Source of the DNA: Apostichopus japonicus
Taxonomy: Eukaryota; Echinodermata; Holothuroidea; Aspidochirotida; Stichopodidae
Direction of reading: 5' to 3'
DNA: 64,000 nt
Assembly (NCBI RefSeq): GCF_037975245.1
Contig: NC_092576.1
Span: 19,676,111 to 19,740,110 of the forward strand
The translations under genes were made by a program, and so were the position numbers. Below, one piece after another: positions 45,591 through 56,035 of the stretch. Positions within the stretch are counted from its first letter, which is position 1. The number at the start of each line of letters is the position of its first letter. The notes under the pieces are model-generated. The model did not search any database and was not told the DNA's origin. It saw only the letters and a list, made by a program, of their open reading frames with translations.

Positions 45591-46483
45591 TGTACTGTAA
45601 ATGCTATTTAACCTTAATGCCATGTAGGCTAGTATTTTTCTCCCGTATATTGAGGTTAAATTGATATAGACCTAGTGAACTTTGTAAAGAGGGACATACA
45701 TATATATTATTAGCTATTGCTATTCATGATAGTTATGATTGAACATTGCAATTGTTTGTCGTCCGAAGTTGATTGTTTCTACTATTATTTTGTAATTTTC
45801 TTTCAGGAAATTTCCCCTTATTCCGAATTTTCCACCTGTGAATAAATGTATCCAAAAACAACCTGGTAATTCTGCTGTCTCTGTTTCAGTTTGTGACGTT
45901 ACATCTTGATACGTGAAATAACAAAAAATCATAAAGGAAAACGTTCATTAAGAAAAAACAATTCCTGGACCTTAGCTGCATTAACTTCTGGCCCATTACT
46001 CATAGGCCTAACATTAGCCTTAAGCATAGGCATTACCTCCGAACACAGGCACTCGTAACGTTATGTAGGCGTGTTTATATACTATACACCTATACATAAC
46101 GTTACGAGTGCTTGTGCCTCCAAACAACTAGCCAATGTGTTAATGTGTATGGTACCAAGCCTAATGTTAAATGTTTCCGCTACACTGTTAAGCGTAACGT
46201 TTAAGAGCCTAGCCAATCGACTGTAGGCAACGACGACCTGCGGCCATGGCAACCTTCTAAATTCTATATAATTTCACGTTCTTTCAACATTTGCTTGTTA
46301 ACCTTACCTCCAAACAACTGAATACCATCACGTCCAAATCCGCTTTCTTCAAGCCACTGCGAAACTGACATGTTTTAAGATGTAAAACGACACGAACGAG
46401 CGAAGGCAAACGAGTAAAAAAAATGGCGTAACTACAAATATTTCTGTATTCGAAGAAACGCGTACTGACTGATTGGTTGATCC

Positions 46484-46688
46484 TTCACTCCAAAGTAAGA
46501 GTGAGCGTTCTTAGCATTTGATTGGCTCATTTGTTCACTCCTTTGTAAACAGTGAATATTAAGTAATTTAGCTTTGAAATACGAAGATTTCTGTTGTCTA
46601 ATGGAGTGAATTTCCGCTCCTTTGGAGTTAAATTTTTTTCACTCCGTGAGAAGAGTGAAAAGTTCACTCTTTTGTTTTTAGAGTGTAG
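46484..46688 (-). repeat. Right inverted terminus and subterminal cluster
   Basis: The outermost 35 bases match the left terminus inverted. Further TCACTCC, AGTGAAA and GAGTGA words occur from 46,484. The start of the minus-strand gene (46,371) lies just inside, so this end may also serve as its promoter region. Confidence 0.85.
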
Positions 46689-46689
46689 C

Positions 46690-46699
46690 GTGCGTCAAT
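46690..46699 (+). repeat. Right direct repeat (target duplication) GTGCGTCAAT
   Basis: An exact copy of 6,406-6,415, one base outside the right inverted terminus. Confidence 0.85.
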
Positions 46700-46919
46700 A
46701 AGCCAGTTCAGAGAACAGTTTATTTGCATTGCGCAATCGAGGTCAACAGGTCAAATAAGAATACTCTCGTTGAGACGAGAGTAGTCTGTTCGCGTAACCA
46801 TGCTAACTTAATGAGCACCTACAGTAAACATTAAAAATCGCATAACTTAGGTCTAAATTTACTCTTTTTTTTTTTCGCTTCGGGATGGATATTTCTACAA
46901 CTTTGGAACAGTTTAAACT

Positions 46920-47443
46920 TTGGAAACTGACAGACTGAAGGAATTTTTAAAGAAACGAAAGTTGAAAATGAGTGGCCGAAAAGAAGAGTTGGTTGCTTTA
47001 GCGTATGCTGTCGTTCAGATGAACATTGCTGAAGTTAACATAGCAGATGCGCGAAATGAAAAGGCAGATGACTACGCATCGGTACTTCAGGTTGAAGGAG
47101 AGACCCCGTCGATCATTTTTCGGATTTGCCACTTGCATGGGAAGGCGAATTTGCAATGGAAAAATGGCCGCCTTACATGTTCATTGATATTGCGCATTAT
47201 TTTACCAGTATTGATAACATTGAACTGAAGCAAAGACTGATGACGGACTATAAAGATGGTAAAGTCTTCAGCTATTTAGGCTCGGGGAATTTTTTACAAT
47301 GCCATTTCTGCCGAGTCAATGTTGTGCTTTCTAAAGGCAGAGTGTACAGTACACCATCGCAGCGTAATACTAATATTCCTTGGAATAACCCCTGGAAATT
47401 CCCCCACCCGCTGATTATTTTTTATAATGTTCTTACCAAATAA
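46920..47443 (+). pseudogene. 5' fragment of a SAP-domain protein (SWIM/YqaJ type), frameshifted
   Basis: The N-terminus reads TDRLKEFLKKRKLKMSGRKE and ELVALAYAVVQMNIAEVNIA, a SAP-type DNA-binding motif. The conserved continuation PLAWEGEFAMEKWPPYMFID, then DIAHYF, YKDGKVFSYLGSGN and TPSQRN, is in another frame, so there is a one-base frameshift near 47,095. The homology ends near 47,370 with neither a SWIM zinc finger nor a YqaJ domain in view. The order SAP, then WPP...FxDI...YKxGKAYxY, is what I recall from large invertebrate proteins with SWIM and YqaJ-like nuclease domains. It begins about 220 bp outside the right end of the giant element. Confidence 0.7.
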
Positions 47444-49043
47444 AATAAATATCTTTTTTTCTGTTTGAACAAATTGAACCCACCCTATAAGTAGTAGGAA
47501 TATGCCAAGAATAAGACTAAGCTTATTTTAAATCATGCATAAAAATGAAGAGAACTAATATTTCGTAACATGAAAAGCGAACTAAACGATATCAATGCCT
47601 CTACTATGCAGGCTCCTCACTGCCAGAAAAAAATGTTTTTTTTTTTCCCCTGGAACATAAATCCAACTAAGTCGGATTTCCCGCCGCGGAACGCATTGTG
47701 GGGGGGGGGTGCCCCCATCAGATGCTAAAGCTTTTTGAAAATTGAAGACCCAAATGACGTGATTTGGTGGTCCATTTTTACAGTGATTGCCAGTGTACTA
47801 CACATACATGTGTTAAACCATGTTACGGTAGCACATAAGTCGTTTTGGTGCAACATGAATCCCGGTATCGTAACTACAACCGGTATTTTCCTCAACTTTC
47901 ATCTATGGTTCAAAGCATTTAGTGACGAGACTGTCAATGTCATAAATTCAATAGGCATAGCCTAGGCTACAGTATGTACACCCTAACACGCACGGTTATA
48001 AAAAATATAAAAAATAACACGCTATATTAGAACCTTTGTTTTTTAACATACACTTCCATAAGAAAAGCACAAACCGTGGAAAAAAGCAACACACACCATC
48101 CTTCATTCATACTCGACGTAAGATATTAGATTATCACGTTCGCACATGGATTAAACTAGTAATCCGTACACAAAAAGAAATTGGGAGTTTCCCACTATTC
48201 CATGATATTGGAACAGGGCAACCCCTTCAAGTTCAAAAGTTCACAATGAAAAGTGTTTAACTACCAGCACTTCACCACGTGTTTGGAACTTCAGACAATA
48301 AGAATGTATCATAGGGGCTACGTAAACACGGGATTATAAACTACATACATAGGAATAGTACAGATTTATTTCTATCGTTAATCGGCTATCGTTTATTCCA
48401 GAAAATATACTTTCAATACGTACAATATCAATCTTTCGTACAAAAAATCTAAAAAATTAAAAAAGTGGCAAAGTCCCGTAACATGCTGAGCCCAAGTAAC
48501 GTTCGATATTTGGTGTAGCCTAGGCCACGTAGTACACATAGGCCTATATTGACCCGCAGATAGTGACTGACGGTAAATCGGTAATAATAGAGTTTAATGT
48601 GCTAATTTAATGGTTCACCTATGATATTTTATTGTCGGACACGTCTTATTTCTTATCATTTTTCCCATTCTTTCTTCCTCCCTCTTCATGTTTTTGCTGT
48701 CTGTATTTTATTTTATTTATATCTCTGCTCCAAAATTTCCCGCGAGTAACGAAGATTTTTTTTTTTTATCTCTGCTCCAAAATTTCCCGCGAGTGAATGA
48801 AAATTTCCCGGGAACGGGGTTCCCGTGTTACATACTTTTTCCTTTATACACGTTTTAGGTCGTAAACTCACCGAAATATGCACTTGAATTAAATTCCGAA
48901 TGTCGCAGTAACCCATTCTTAGTGCGATTATCGTTATGAAAAGCTGTCATTGTTTACGTTTTCCGAGACCTGATTCCAAGTGAGAATCGGGCATGCGCAC
49001 TCGTAACTCTGAACACGCTTATTATGAAGCCTTTACTATACTG
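47444..49043. other. No gene recognised
   Basis: AT-rich sequence with G-runs near 47,700 and a short direct repeat of TCTCTGCTCCAAAATTTCCC at about 48,722 and 48,770. No coding feature is supported. Confidence 0.4.
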
Positions 49044-49051
49044 ATTCCGTG

Positions 49052-49894
49052 CAGTGGCGGCGGAACCGGGGGGGCTTGGGGGCTCACCCCCCCAATGAAA
49101 AAGTTGAGGGGGCAAATGCATGATAAGCCCCCCCCCCCCAATATTTACCAAGGCTCCGAAACGTGCATCTGCCCATTTTTCAATGCATACTTGTCGATCT
49201 GTCCGATGCACACGTATACTATATAGGAGTAATAATTTTAATAAATGCTGGGGGACCCTCGGCCCGTCCCCTGGCTATAGACCACATTGTCACCCCAACC
49301 GCGTTTCCACGCCCCGTGAAAAGTGGAAGCAGTGAGTGTGAGTACCGGTATGCGCAACACAACTTCGTCTTAGGCCATTGACTTGCCTCATTTCAGCCAG
49401 TTCTCCAACATCGATGGTGTATCCACTGAAGGATATATCAGTGCTTGGTTGATAAAAAATTGTTGGCAACTGCACATGGTTTTGGAATTACCCATTTGTT
49501 GACATTAAGAAATGCTTTCTGTTTTTTCTTATGACATTTATTTAATTATTGCATTTAATTGCAAGTAGCAATTTACTACACTCAAAAACGTCTTTGCGAG
49601 TACACTACGAGTAATATAGCTTCTCTCTTAAAACACCATCGAGTATACAAATTACAATATTTTTACAGAATTGTACCTGCAATCTGAGAAATTGCAGGCC
49701 TGAGACCCATATTTTAGGGCTAGGTATTCGCAGCATAAAACACTCGGGAAGTGCCGTTTCCGGCCATCTGGGGATTTGAAAAACCCAAAAATTTTCTTGT
49801 ACGCTCCGCGCCAACCGATGGTGGCGCTCCGCTTAGATAGTCTCCACACATTAGCCCCCCCCCACCCAATAATTTTCCCGTTCCGCCGCCCCTG
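49052..49894. mobile_element. 843-bp hAT-like non-autonomous element
   Basis: The ends CAGTGGCGGCGGAAC and (inverted) CAGGGGCGGCGGAAC match the CAGTGGCG-type hAT ends, with G-runs and C-runs inside. The flanking octamers ATTCCGTG and ATTGCACG agree at only five of eight positions, so any target duplication has diverged. No transposase is visible. Confidence 0.7.
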
Positions 49895-49904
49895 ATTGCA
49901 CGGT

Positions 49905-52100
49905 AATTTGTCAGCCTTATCGAAACAAAAGTTGGCTATGAAATTCAGAATAAACTCACCTCAGACTTCACTTCTTATGGACCTTGATATTATAACAAAA
50001 TTTGGTCTTCGAAAAGGTGCAAATATCCACGACAATCAGAATATCCTGCAGTCTGTTACAGAATATCACAATACCTAGCCGGCAGTGGTATTAGCATACA
50101 TCTGTAGTTGACCAATTGCCTGCATAGATACACCACACATTTTCTGTGTCACATAATCAAACAATCAAAACAGATCTAATCAGTTGGGAGTCTGACCCCG
50201 TGACCTCGAAGAATGATCAACGATCACGCATATCATTAAATTTGAATTTGCCCGCATTTTACGTAAAGTCGGTCCTACGTTTCACTCACAGAATTTACAG
50301 ACATTGATAGTTTACAACTTACCGGAACCTCACAGAATGGATTAAAAGTAATTCCAATGTATGGTAGGGCAAAGAAACCCGAGAAAAAATCAACGAAAAC
50401 CTATGAAACAACGATTGCAATCCAACTTCGTCCTCACACATGTATTCCTAACTGACACAAAATAGGTCAAAACGAACCAACGAAAGAGAGTTACAGCAAA
50501 AAAGTTCTCCCATTTGTGGATCTTGTACTCTCCTACATGATGCTGTAAAGATTAGGTGAAATGGTTGTCTAAGACGGCCAGTCACAAAACGATTACCTCG
50601 ACTCGGCGATTTTGTTGCTGTCGCCGCCATTTTGAAATTAGGTAGACTTTCGCCAAGCCGTTTGCATGCTATGGGCTACTACCGACAAGACTTCACTCAA
50701 ATCGTTTTCAATGTAGTGGAACCCATTCCTTTAGTGTACGGTCTATTAGGAATGTTAGGTTTTGTGGCGTAATTTAAGTTGTGCTAAGGTTTGGAAGAAA
50801 TTTTGTCCCAAATTCTAATATATGATTAGGTAAAATGTAAAATTACTGAGAGCTGCGTATGGGAGGGGTAAGAGAGACAAAATGGGGAGGGGGCAAGGGA
50901 GATGATGTTTCCTTTCTAGCTTAATTAATGGTGGTAACTATTAAGGTAACACAAATTTTCCCCGAGTCTGTTGTCAAAACTGAAGGGGTCATACCACATG
51001 TCGAATATACAAAGCTAACATGGCCTAGGCCAAACCTTATTTCTAGTTGTTTTCTAAGGAACTTCCAACAATTCCGAATGATTTATACCTACAATACCAA
51101 ATGATTTATACTTACCCACTTACCATAATTCCACAGTAGCCCTTACTCAGTGAGATTCTGCAAAGCTGGGTACTCATCTGTTGCTTATATTCATCAATAA
51201 ATATCAGTTAACAGTTTTCCAGTCAATACCAATCCTTGTTTGGTTCATGTATCACACTACATAACCACTTGTCAATATTGGAGTTAAGTACTGTGGCTTG
51301 GGTAGGGGTGTGTTGTTTAGGGGACGGGTGTGGTGTTTTTAGGGGTTTTGGGGGAGGGAATGTGGTGCTTAGCAGATTTGGGGAAGGGTTTTGAGTTTCC
51401 CAGCTTTGGGATGGGTGTGGTGTTCACCAGCTTTGGGAAGAGTTAGGGTATTTTGGAGGGATGAGGTGGTTTTGCCACATATGGGGACTTTAATTAAAAG
51501 TGGACTTTCAGTACACAGGACGTGTTTAGATACATTATGTTCTATGGATACTCTGACCAAATATTTTGAGTAGGGCTGTTTTTTTCTTCTTTTGCACATG
51601 CATAGAAGAACATTAGTCAACAGTGGAAATAGAGTTGCCTGGTCTTTTATTGATTTTATAACTGTAACAATAAGGCACTTTAAGCAACAGAAAAAAGAAA
51701 ACAAAAACATTTGGTGTGACACTCTCCATGAAAGAACATGTTTTAATGTCCTGTGAAAATATGGGCATGAAATATAAATTACTTCGATCACTTCAAAGTG
51801 AAATACTTTGTTCAAATGGAAGGAATAGCTTAACAAAATTTGAATACTTCTTGAAATGAAACACACTTCATACTGTGAAGACTTCATACAATAATATTGT
51901 CTGAAAAAAAATCACACACAATGTCAAGTGCAAGGGGTATTTCAAGGTGGCATAGTGAAGGCATGACATAGCAACAACAGTTCAGGTGGCAGGATGGATA
52001 GTTTTGTAACTTTGAAATGGTGAGATATACCTGTGACATATAGCATAAGATATAGCATAAGATTAAAATTAAACGACAAATATATAAAAGTAAAAGGTAA
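49905..52100. other. No gene recognised; GT-rich degenerate repeat at 51,300-51,480
   Basis: The region contains TTTGGGGAAGGG/GGGTGTGGTG-type degenerate tandem sequence near 51,300-51,480 and a CpG-containing GCCGCCATTTTG stretch (YY1-like) at 50,621-50,636. No exon with convincing conservation was found. Confidence 0.35.
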
Positions 52101-52109
52101 GAGTAGAAA

Positions 52110-52625
52110 CTAGAAAGTAAATAAATAAGTCCAAACTTGACATATAACTTTAACAACCTGGTCTTCTTCAGAAATAGGAGCACCAATAGCAGCCCAACGA
52201 TCCATAATTCCTTTCGTATAATTCAAATTATTTCCAACTGACTTGCCCTCTGCCATTTCAGTTCTGAGGTACTTTTTCTTGAGCTGAATTTTGTTGGTTA
52301 GAGAATCCTTTTCGAACAGAGTACGCAAGGCATCCTAAGCATCACTTGGTTTGTCACTTGTTGTAATAATTCCAGCTGACTAGATGCTATTGCAAGCACA
52401 ATGGTGAAAAATGCCAGTTGTGTCTTTTTCAAGTTTGCACTCTTCTACTTCTCACATACAGTAACCCCCAACTTTCCTGAGCCATCCTCATAGCCCACAG
52501 GCCTTTTGCAAGAAACAAATGTCTCATCTGGAAATTCCATGTCAGCCAGCTCGAGCCATCCATTTTGTTAATTGTCCACGTCATATCTTCTGTTGTTCCA
52601 GCCATATTGGTCAGTTGTCACGACT
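52110..52625 (-). pseudogene. Ty1/copia-type gag relic
   Basis: On the minus strand the order is MDGSSWLTWNFQMRHLFLAK, then TIVLAIASSQLELLQQV, then ALRTLFEKDSLTNKI, KKKYLRTEMAEGKSV and AAIGAPISEEDQVV. This matches copia gag (UBN2-type) organisation from the start through the SLTNK...EGxSV region. It has at least one frameshift and a stop in the SDAxDALR segment, and no protease, integrase or RT is seen beside it. It is a decayed fragment. Confidence 0.75.
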
Positions 52626-54400
52626 AAATTAACCAATTTAAGTACCGACATTTCCCAAGAAATGGTTCCAAAATCAGCACATAAATTCCAAACAACAATC
52701 TATTCTACACAGTTAACTTCCAGTGTATGTGTCTGGGCCAATAACCTGTTCGAGTTAGCTAGAGAATAAGCATGAGACTGCTGAGTATATTACAGCCTGT
52801 TGCTGCACACAACTTGTTCTTTCTATAAGAGTATAACAGAAACTGAGGAAAAATGTAAATTACATATATATAGAAAACAAAATTGCTTAAAGGTAGCACA
52901 CTAATAATACAACCTGATTAAACAAACAATAGTTTGGAGCAGAGTTGTAACAACAGGCACTTAACTGATCCACAGGCTGCATTCCTTCTTACTACGGGTA
53001 CATATAACAGAGCTAGGAACTTAAAGATATATAGTATTAAATAGAATGTGAGACTACATTTATTAACAGATTTCTATAAATTAACTCTTACATGAAGACT
53101 TCAGATATGAGGATAATAAACATGAGGATGTAATAAACTCTGGAAGTTCTCTGGGCTAATACTTAATACCAGTGGAACTGCATTTTGCAATGTTAGTCAT
53201 TATACATAACAAAACAAATTAAATAGTGAATGAAACTTTTCTCCTTTTTGGGAATAACTTTTTTTTGGTCATATATACATGGGAAAGCACCTAGAGAAAT
53301 CTGTGTGTGACACACACACACATAGGGAAGACTGTACGTGAATGACTAACTAAGTACTTCTACTACTGTACCTATCATAGAAAACAACTTAACAATAAAA
53401 AGATCGTAAACTCTCGTTAACAGCAAAACATGTTGTCACAAAATGATCCCTGATATTGTTTTAAGTCACCTGGAATTATAAGTAGCTATGTACAACTACA
53501 TGGCTCTATGAGGTGCAATTGTTCTCAAGTACCAACAGTAGGTCTAACTGTAATAGCAATAAGTATAAAGTGTAAGCAGTATAAAGCAAGCTAGTTTTAT
53601 TTCTGTGTTACATATCTTGCTCTACCTAACTACATATTAAGCATAGGGAATTGGGCCTAGACTTAAGTCATGGATCTAATAACGGTCTTGAACACTTGTA
53701 ACAAAGTGACACTGAAATGGATCCCGATCCCAGGATGGAGGAAATTTTCACCCAATCCAGCTTTAATAAAACTCATAATAAGCCATGATCTTAACTTATA
53801 CATAGTACAAAGGCAGTCTACTAGTACTACTAATAATTTTTGTATAATAATAATACTAAATTGTATCTTATGCAGTCCAAATCTTTTCAAGAACAGGCCC
53901 CTTAGAATTATTACACAAGGACAAGAAGGCGTAGGCTAAGAACTAAAGGTTATAAGCCTTAGTCCGTTATTAAAATTGGACTAAACTATGCAGGTATTCT
54001 AGTATTACTAAAACTAGGCTAGGGCCTACCTGTAGTAAAAACTTGTCGTAGTATATTACTTTAGTAAATACAAAAGTACTAGGCCTATAGGCCAGCCTAG
54101 GCTTGTACTAGTACAGTAATATTACTGTCCGCTATGCACTCGAATTTTTAAATTTTAACTATTTAGTAGCCATAAGTAGTACCGTGACTTATCAACTCCC
54201 TGATTTTTCCATATTAACGCAAAAAATGAAGGGAATCTATGCCGAATAGAAAGATTACGAAAAATACGAGACGTTGCAAATCTAGCACTAGCTACATCAT
54301 AGTCGACATATAGCGCTAGGCTGCACGTTATAGGATACGGTGCTTTCGTGTATATGTGTATTATGTACGTTAGGACACATGTATTAGGGGCAACCAAAAC
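52626..54400. other. No gene recognised
   Basis: AT-rich sequence with simple repeats (a CACACACA run near 53,310). No splice-supported exon was found. Confidence 0.35.
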
Positions 54401-54579
54401 CACATAGGAGCACCATTTTCGTTGACCAAAAAATCACATTTTTCGGGGGAGTTACAACTTTTCTGAAAAATATGAGTAAGATTCAAGCTTATATATTACA
54501 AAAATGCTATTTTTACGGTTAAAAGTTGTCTAAGACGCGAAAGTCACATAACGATAGACGTCGACTCGATTTGACTTAC

Positions 54580-54753
54580 CTTTATGTTTTTGCGTTGGTC
54601 GTCGATAAGAAAATGCACTGTTCTATTGGTAAAATCTTCGTTTCTTTCCGGAAATGATCGTATTTGAGTCTCTAAAGTATCCTTTATCGAGCTACGATAC
54701 TCGTAAACCCGAATGACATTGGGATGTTTGCGAATTTTACCGATTACAATCAT
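54580..54753 (-). CDS. Probable first coding exon of an unrecognised gene
   Basis: An ATG-led frame of 58 codons ends at a consensus donor (ATAAAG|GTAAGT) in phase 0. The product begins MIVIGKIRKHPNVIRVYEYR and includes RTVHFLIDDQRKNIK. Upstream, at 54,800-54,815, is CAATTACTTCCGGGT, an ETS-like site within CpG-containing sequence, which suggests a housekeeping-type promoter. I do not recognise the family. Downstream exons should lie below 54,500 and I could not identify them. Confidence 0.55.
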
Positions 54754-55319
54754 ACATGGAAGTAGCGAACCGAAGTCCGTAGAACCGGATTTGCGCGAAA
54801 CAATTACTTCCGGGTCAAGTAGCTGTGCTCGAAAATTTGCTAGTAACGGTCATATATTGAGGTCAGACTTCCAACTGTAATGATTAACGATTTCCTGGAT
54901 AGACGACATGCCTTGGACGCGTGTGTACGGAAGCGTAGATAGTCCATCGGGCATCTAAAAAGTAGAACGATAGTGACAGAAAAAAAATCTCTCATTTTCA
55001 TATATAATGTAGTTTATATGTTACCAAGCAACATATTTTTTAATTTTCCAAATAGCACACCGGAAAGTTATAAACAAGGGAATTGAAACATCGTTTTTTC
55101 GTCTACGTAATTTATGAATTTGCAAACACTGCAACGACCTTGAACAGCCCTTAGGTCGGTGAATGAATCACTGTCGTGATCTTTCCTGTTGTGCACTGTT
55201 CACCACGTGTTTACACGTTTTTCTTTTTACGAAATTTGCGGGGATTTCGCAACGATTTCCCAATATCTGAAGAGGTAACTCGTAAGTTGACCCAAAGTAA
55301 TGTAAATCGCAAGATCACC

Positions 55320-55378
55320 TTTTTTTCTTTTTCTTTCTTTTTTTTTTCTTTTTTTTTGGGGGGGTGGCGGGGGGTTTA
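55320..55378 (+). repeat. Polypyrimidine and G-rich tract
   Basis: A run of TTTTTCTTT units is followed by GGGGGGGTGGCGGGGGG. It is simple sequence. Confidence 0.85.
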
Positions 55379-55449
55379 TACAGAGTGATGTATGAATTAG
55401 ACCATGGGATGATAGGCAAAATAATGCTTAGATTTTGAATTCTGTGCAT

Positions 55450-56035
55450 ATGTTGTGGGCAGGAGCTGAATTTTGGCAAGCAAGTACTTTCGAAGGTGCT
55501 GAATTCGAAAAATGTGTTGTTTTTCTCTTAACATGCTCAATCACAAGTTAATTGATTATTTAAAGGAGAACCCTACATGAATAGTTGAATTTATAGGCAG
55601 GAGCTGAAATTGGGCAATAGAGTACTTTTGAAGTGGCTCATTTTGAATAAGTGATTTTTTTTTTCTCTGAACTTGCACAATGAAAGTTAATGAGCTCTCT
55701 AATTGGTTAATTAAAGGAGTACTCCCTATTAAAAATTGAATTTATAGGCAGGAGCTGAAAATTGGCAGGTAAGTACTTTTGAAGGGGCAGATTTTGAAAA
55801 AGGGTGTTACTTCCCCCAAAACTTGCTCAATCAAAGGTTAATTAGCTCCCCAATAAATTAAAGAGGAACCCCACGTGAAAAATTAAATTTGCCGACAGGG
55901 GCTAAAATTTGGCAACTGAGTATTTTTGAAGGTGCTGATTTTGGAAGAAGTTGTTTTTCTCTGAACTTGCTCGATGAAAGGTTAAGTAGCTTCTCAAATA
56001 ATTAAGGGGGCACCCCACATAAAAAAAAAATGACT
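55450..56035 (+). repeat. Four-copy tandem repeat of about 148 bp
   Basis: Units start near 55,455, 55,593, 55,746 and 55,893 with GGCAGGAGCTGAAA or a variant. They share AAGTACTTTTGAAGG, TTTTTCTCTGAACTTGC, AATGAAAGGTTAA and a GGAACCCCAC-like end. The copies are diverged, so this is an old array. Confidence 0.8.

Larger units (their letters stand above)
39156..46371 (-). pseudogene. Minus-strand element gene: SAM-like N-terminus, GDWW/WKWP C-terminus, frameshifted
   Basis: The first coding exon (46,371-46,308) gives MSVSQWLEESGFGRDGIQLF with a strong donor, GAG|GTAAGG. A middle exon (about 45,135-45,018) gives ETYAKRLIELLSPKREYPKS and then VIYDYTHCIVLLVQYQ, with donor AAAG|GTAAGG. The last exon (39,530-39,156) begins in the matching phase and contains VGDWWAVEYGGMVYPGEV, then YQVSVMVPAGKHWKWPNSP before a stop. 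The last exon needs a one-base shift near 39,290: AAG TGA in one frame, GTG ATC in the next. Phases agree across the three exons. The N-terminus resembles the start of a SAM domain. I recall the GDWW...WKWP module as a recurrent C-terminal domain in invertebrate and fish proteins of unknown function. Intervening exons may be missing. Confidence 0.6.
6416..46689. mobile_element. Candidate 40.3-kb giant transposon carrying a SET/tyrosine-recombinase gene
   Basis: The ends are inverted: the left end (from 6,418) and the reverse complement of the right end (from 46,688) share 26 identical bases starting CTACACTCTAAAAACAAAAG, then 9 more after a one-base gap. Identical 10-bp direct repeats lie outside, separated from the termini by TA on the left and C on the right. 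Both ends have subterminal GAGTGA/TCACTC palindromes. The interior carries a + strand SET/recombinase gene and a - strand gene starting 317 bp inside the right end. Cryptons and fungal Starships are established recombinase-mobilised elements; assignment here is inference. A conventional transposase elsewhere could also have moved it. Confidence 0.8.

Noticed and set aside
45830-45935. Minus-strand frame DVTSQTETETAELP as an exon of the second element gene
   Set aside because: Phase would fit, but the donor (GTTGTT) is weak and the next possible acceptor is only about 35 bp away, so support is too thin to include.
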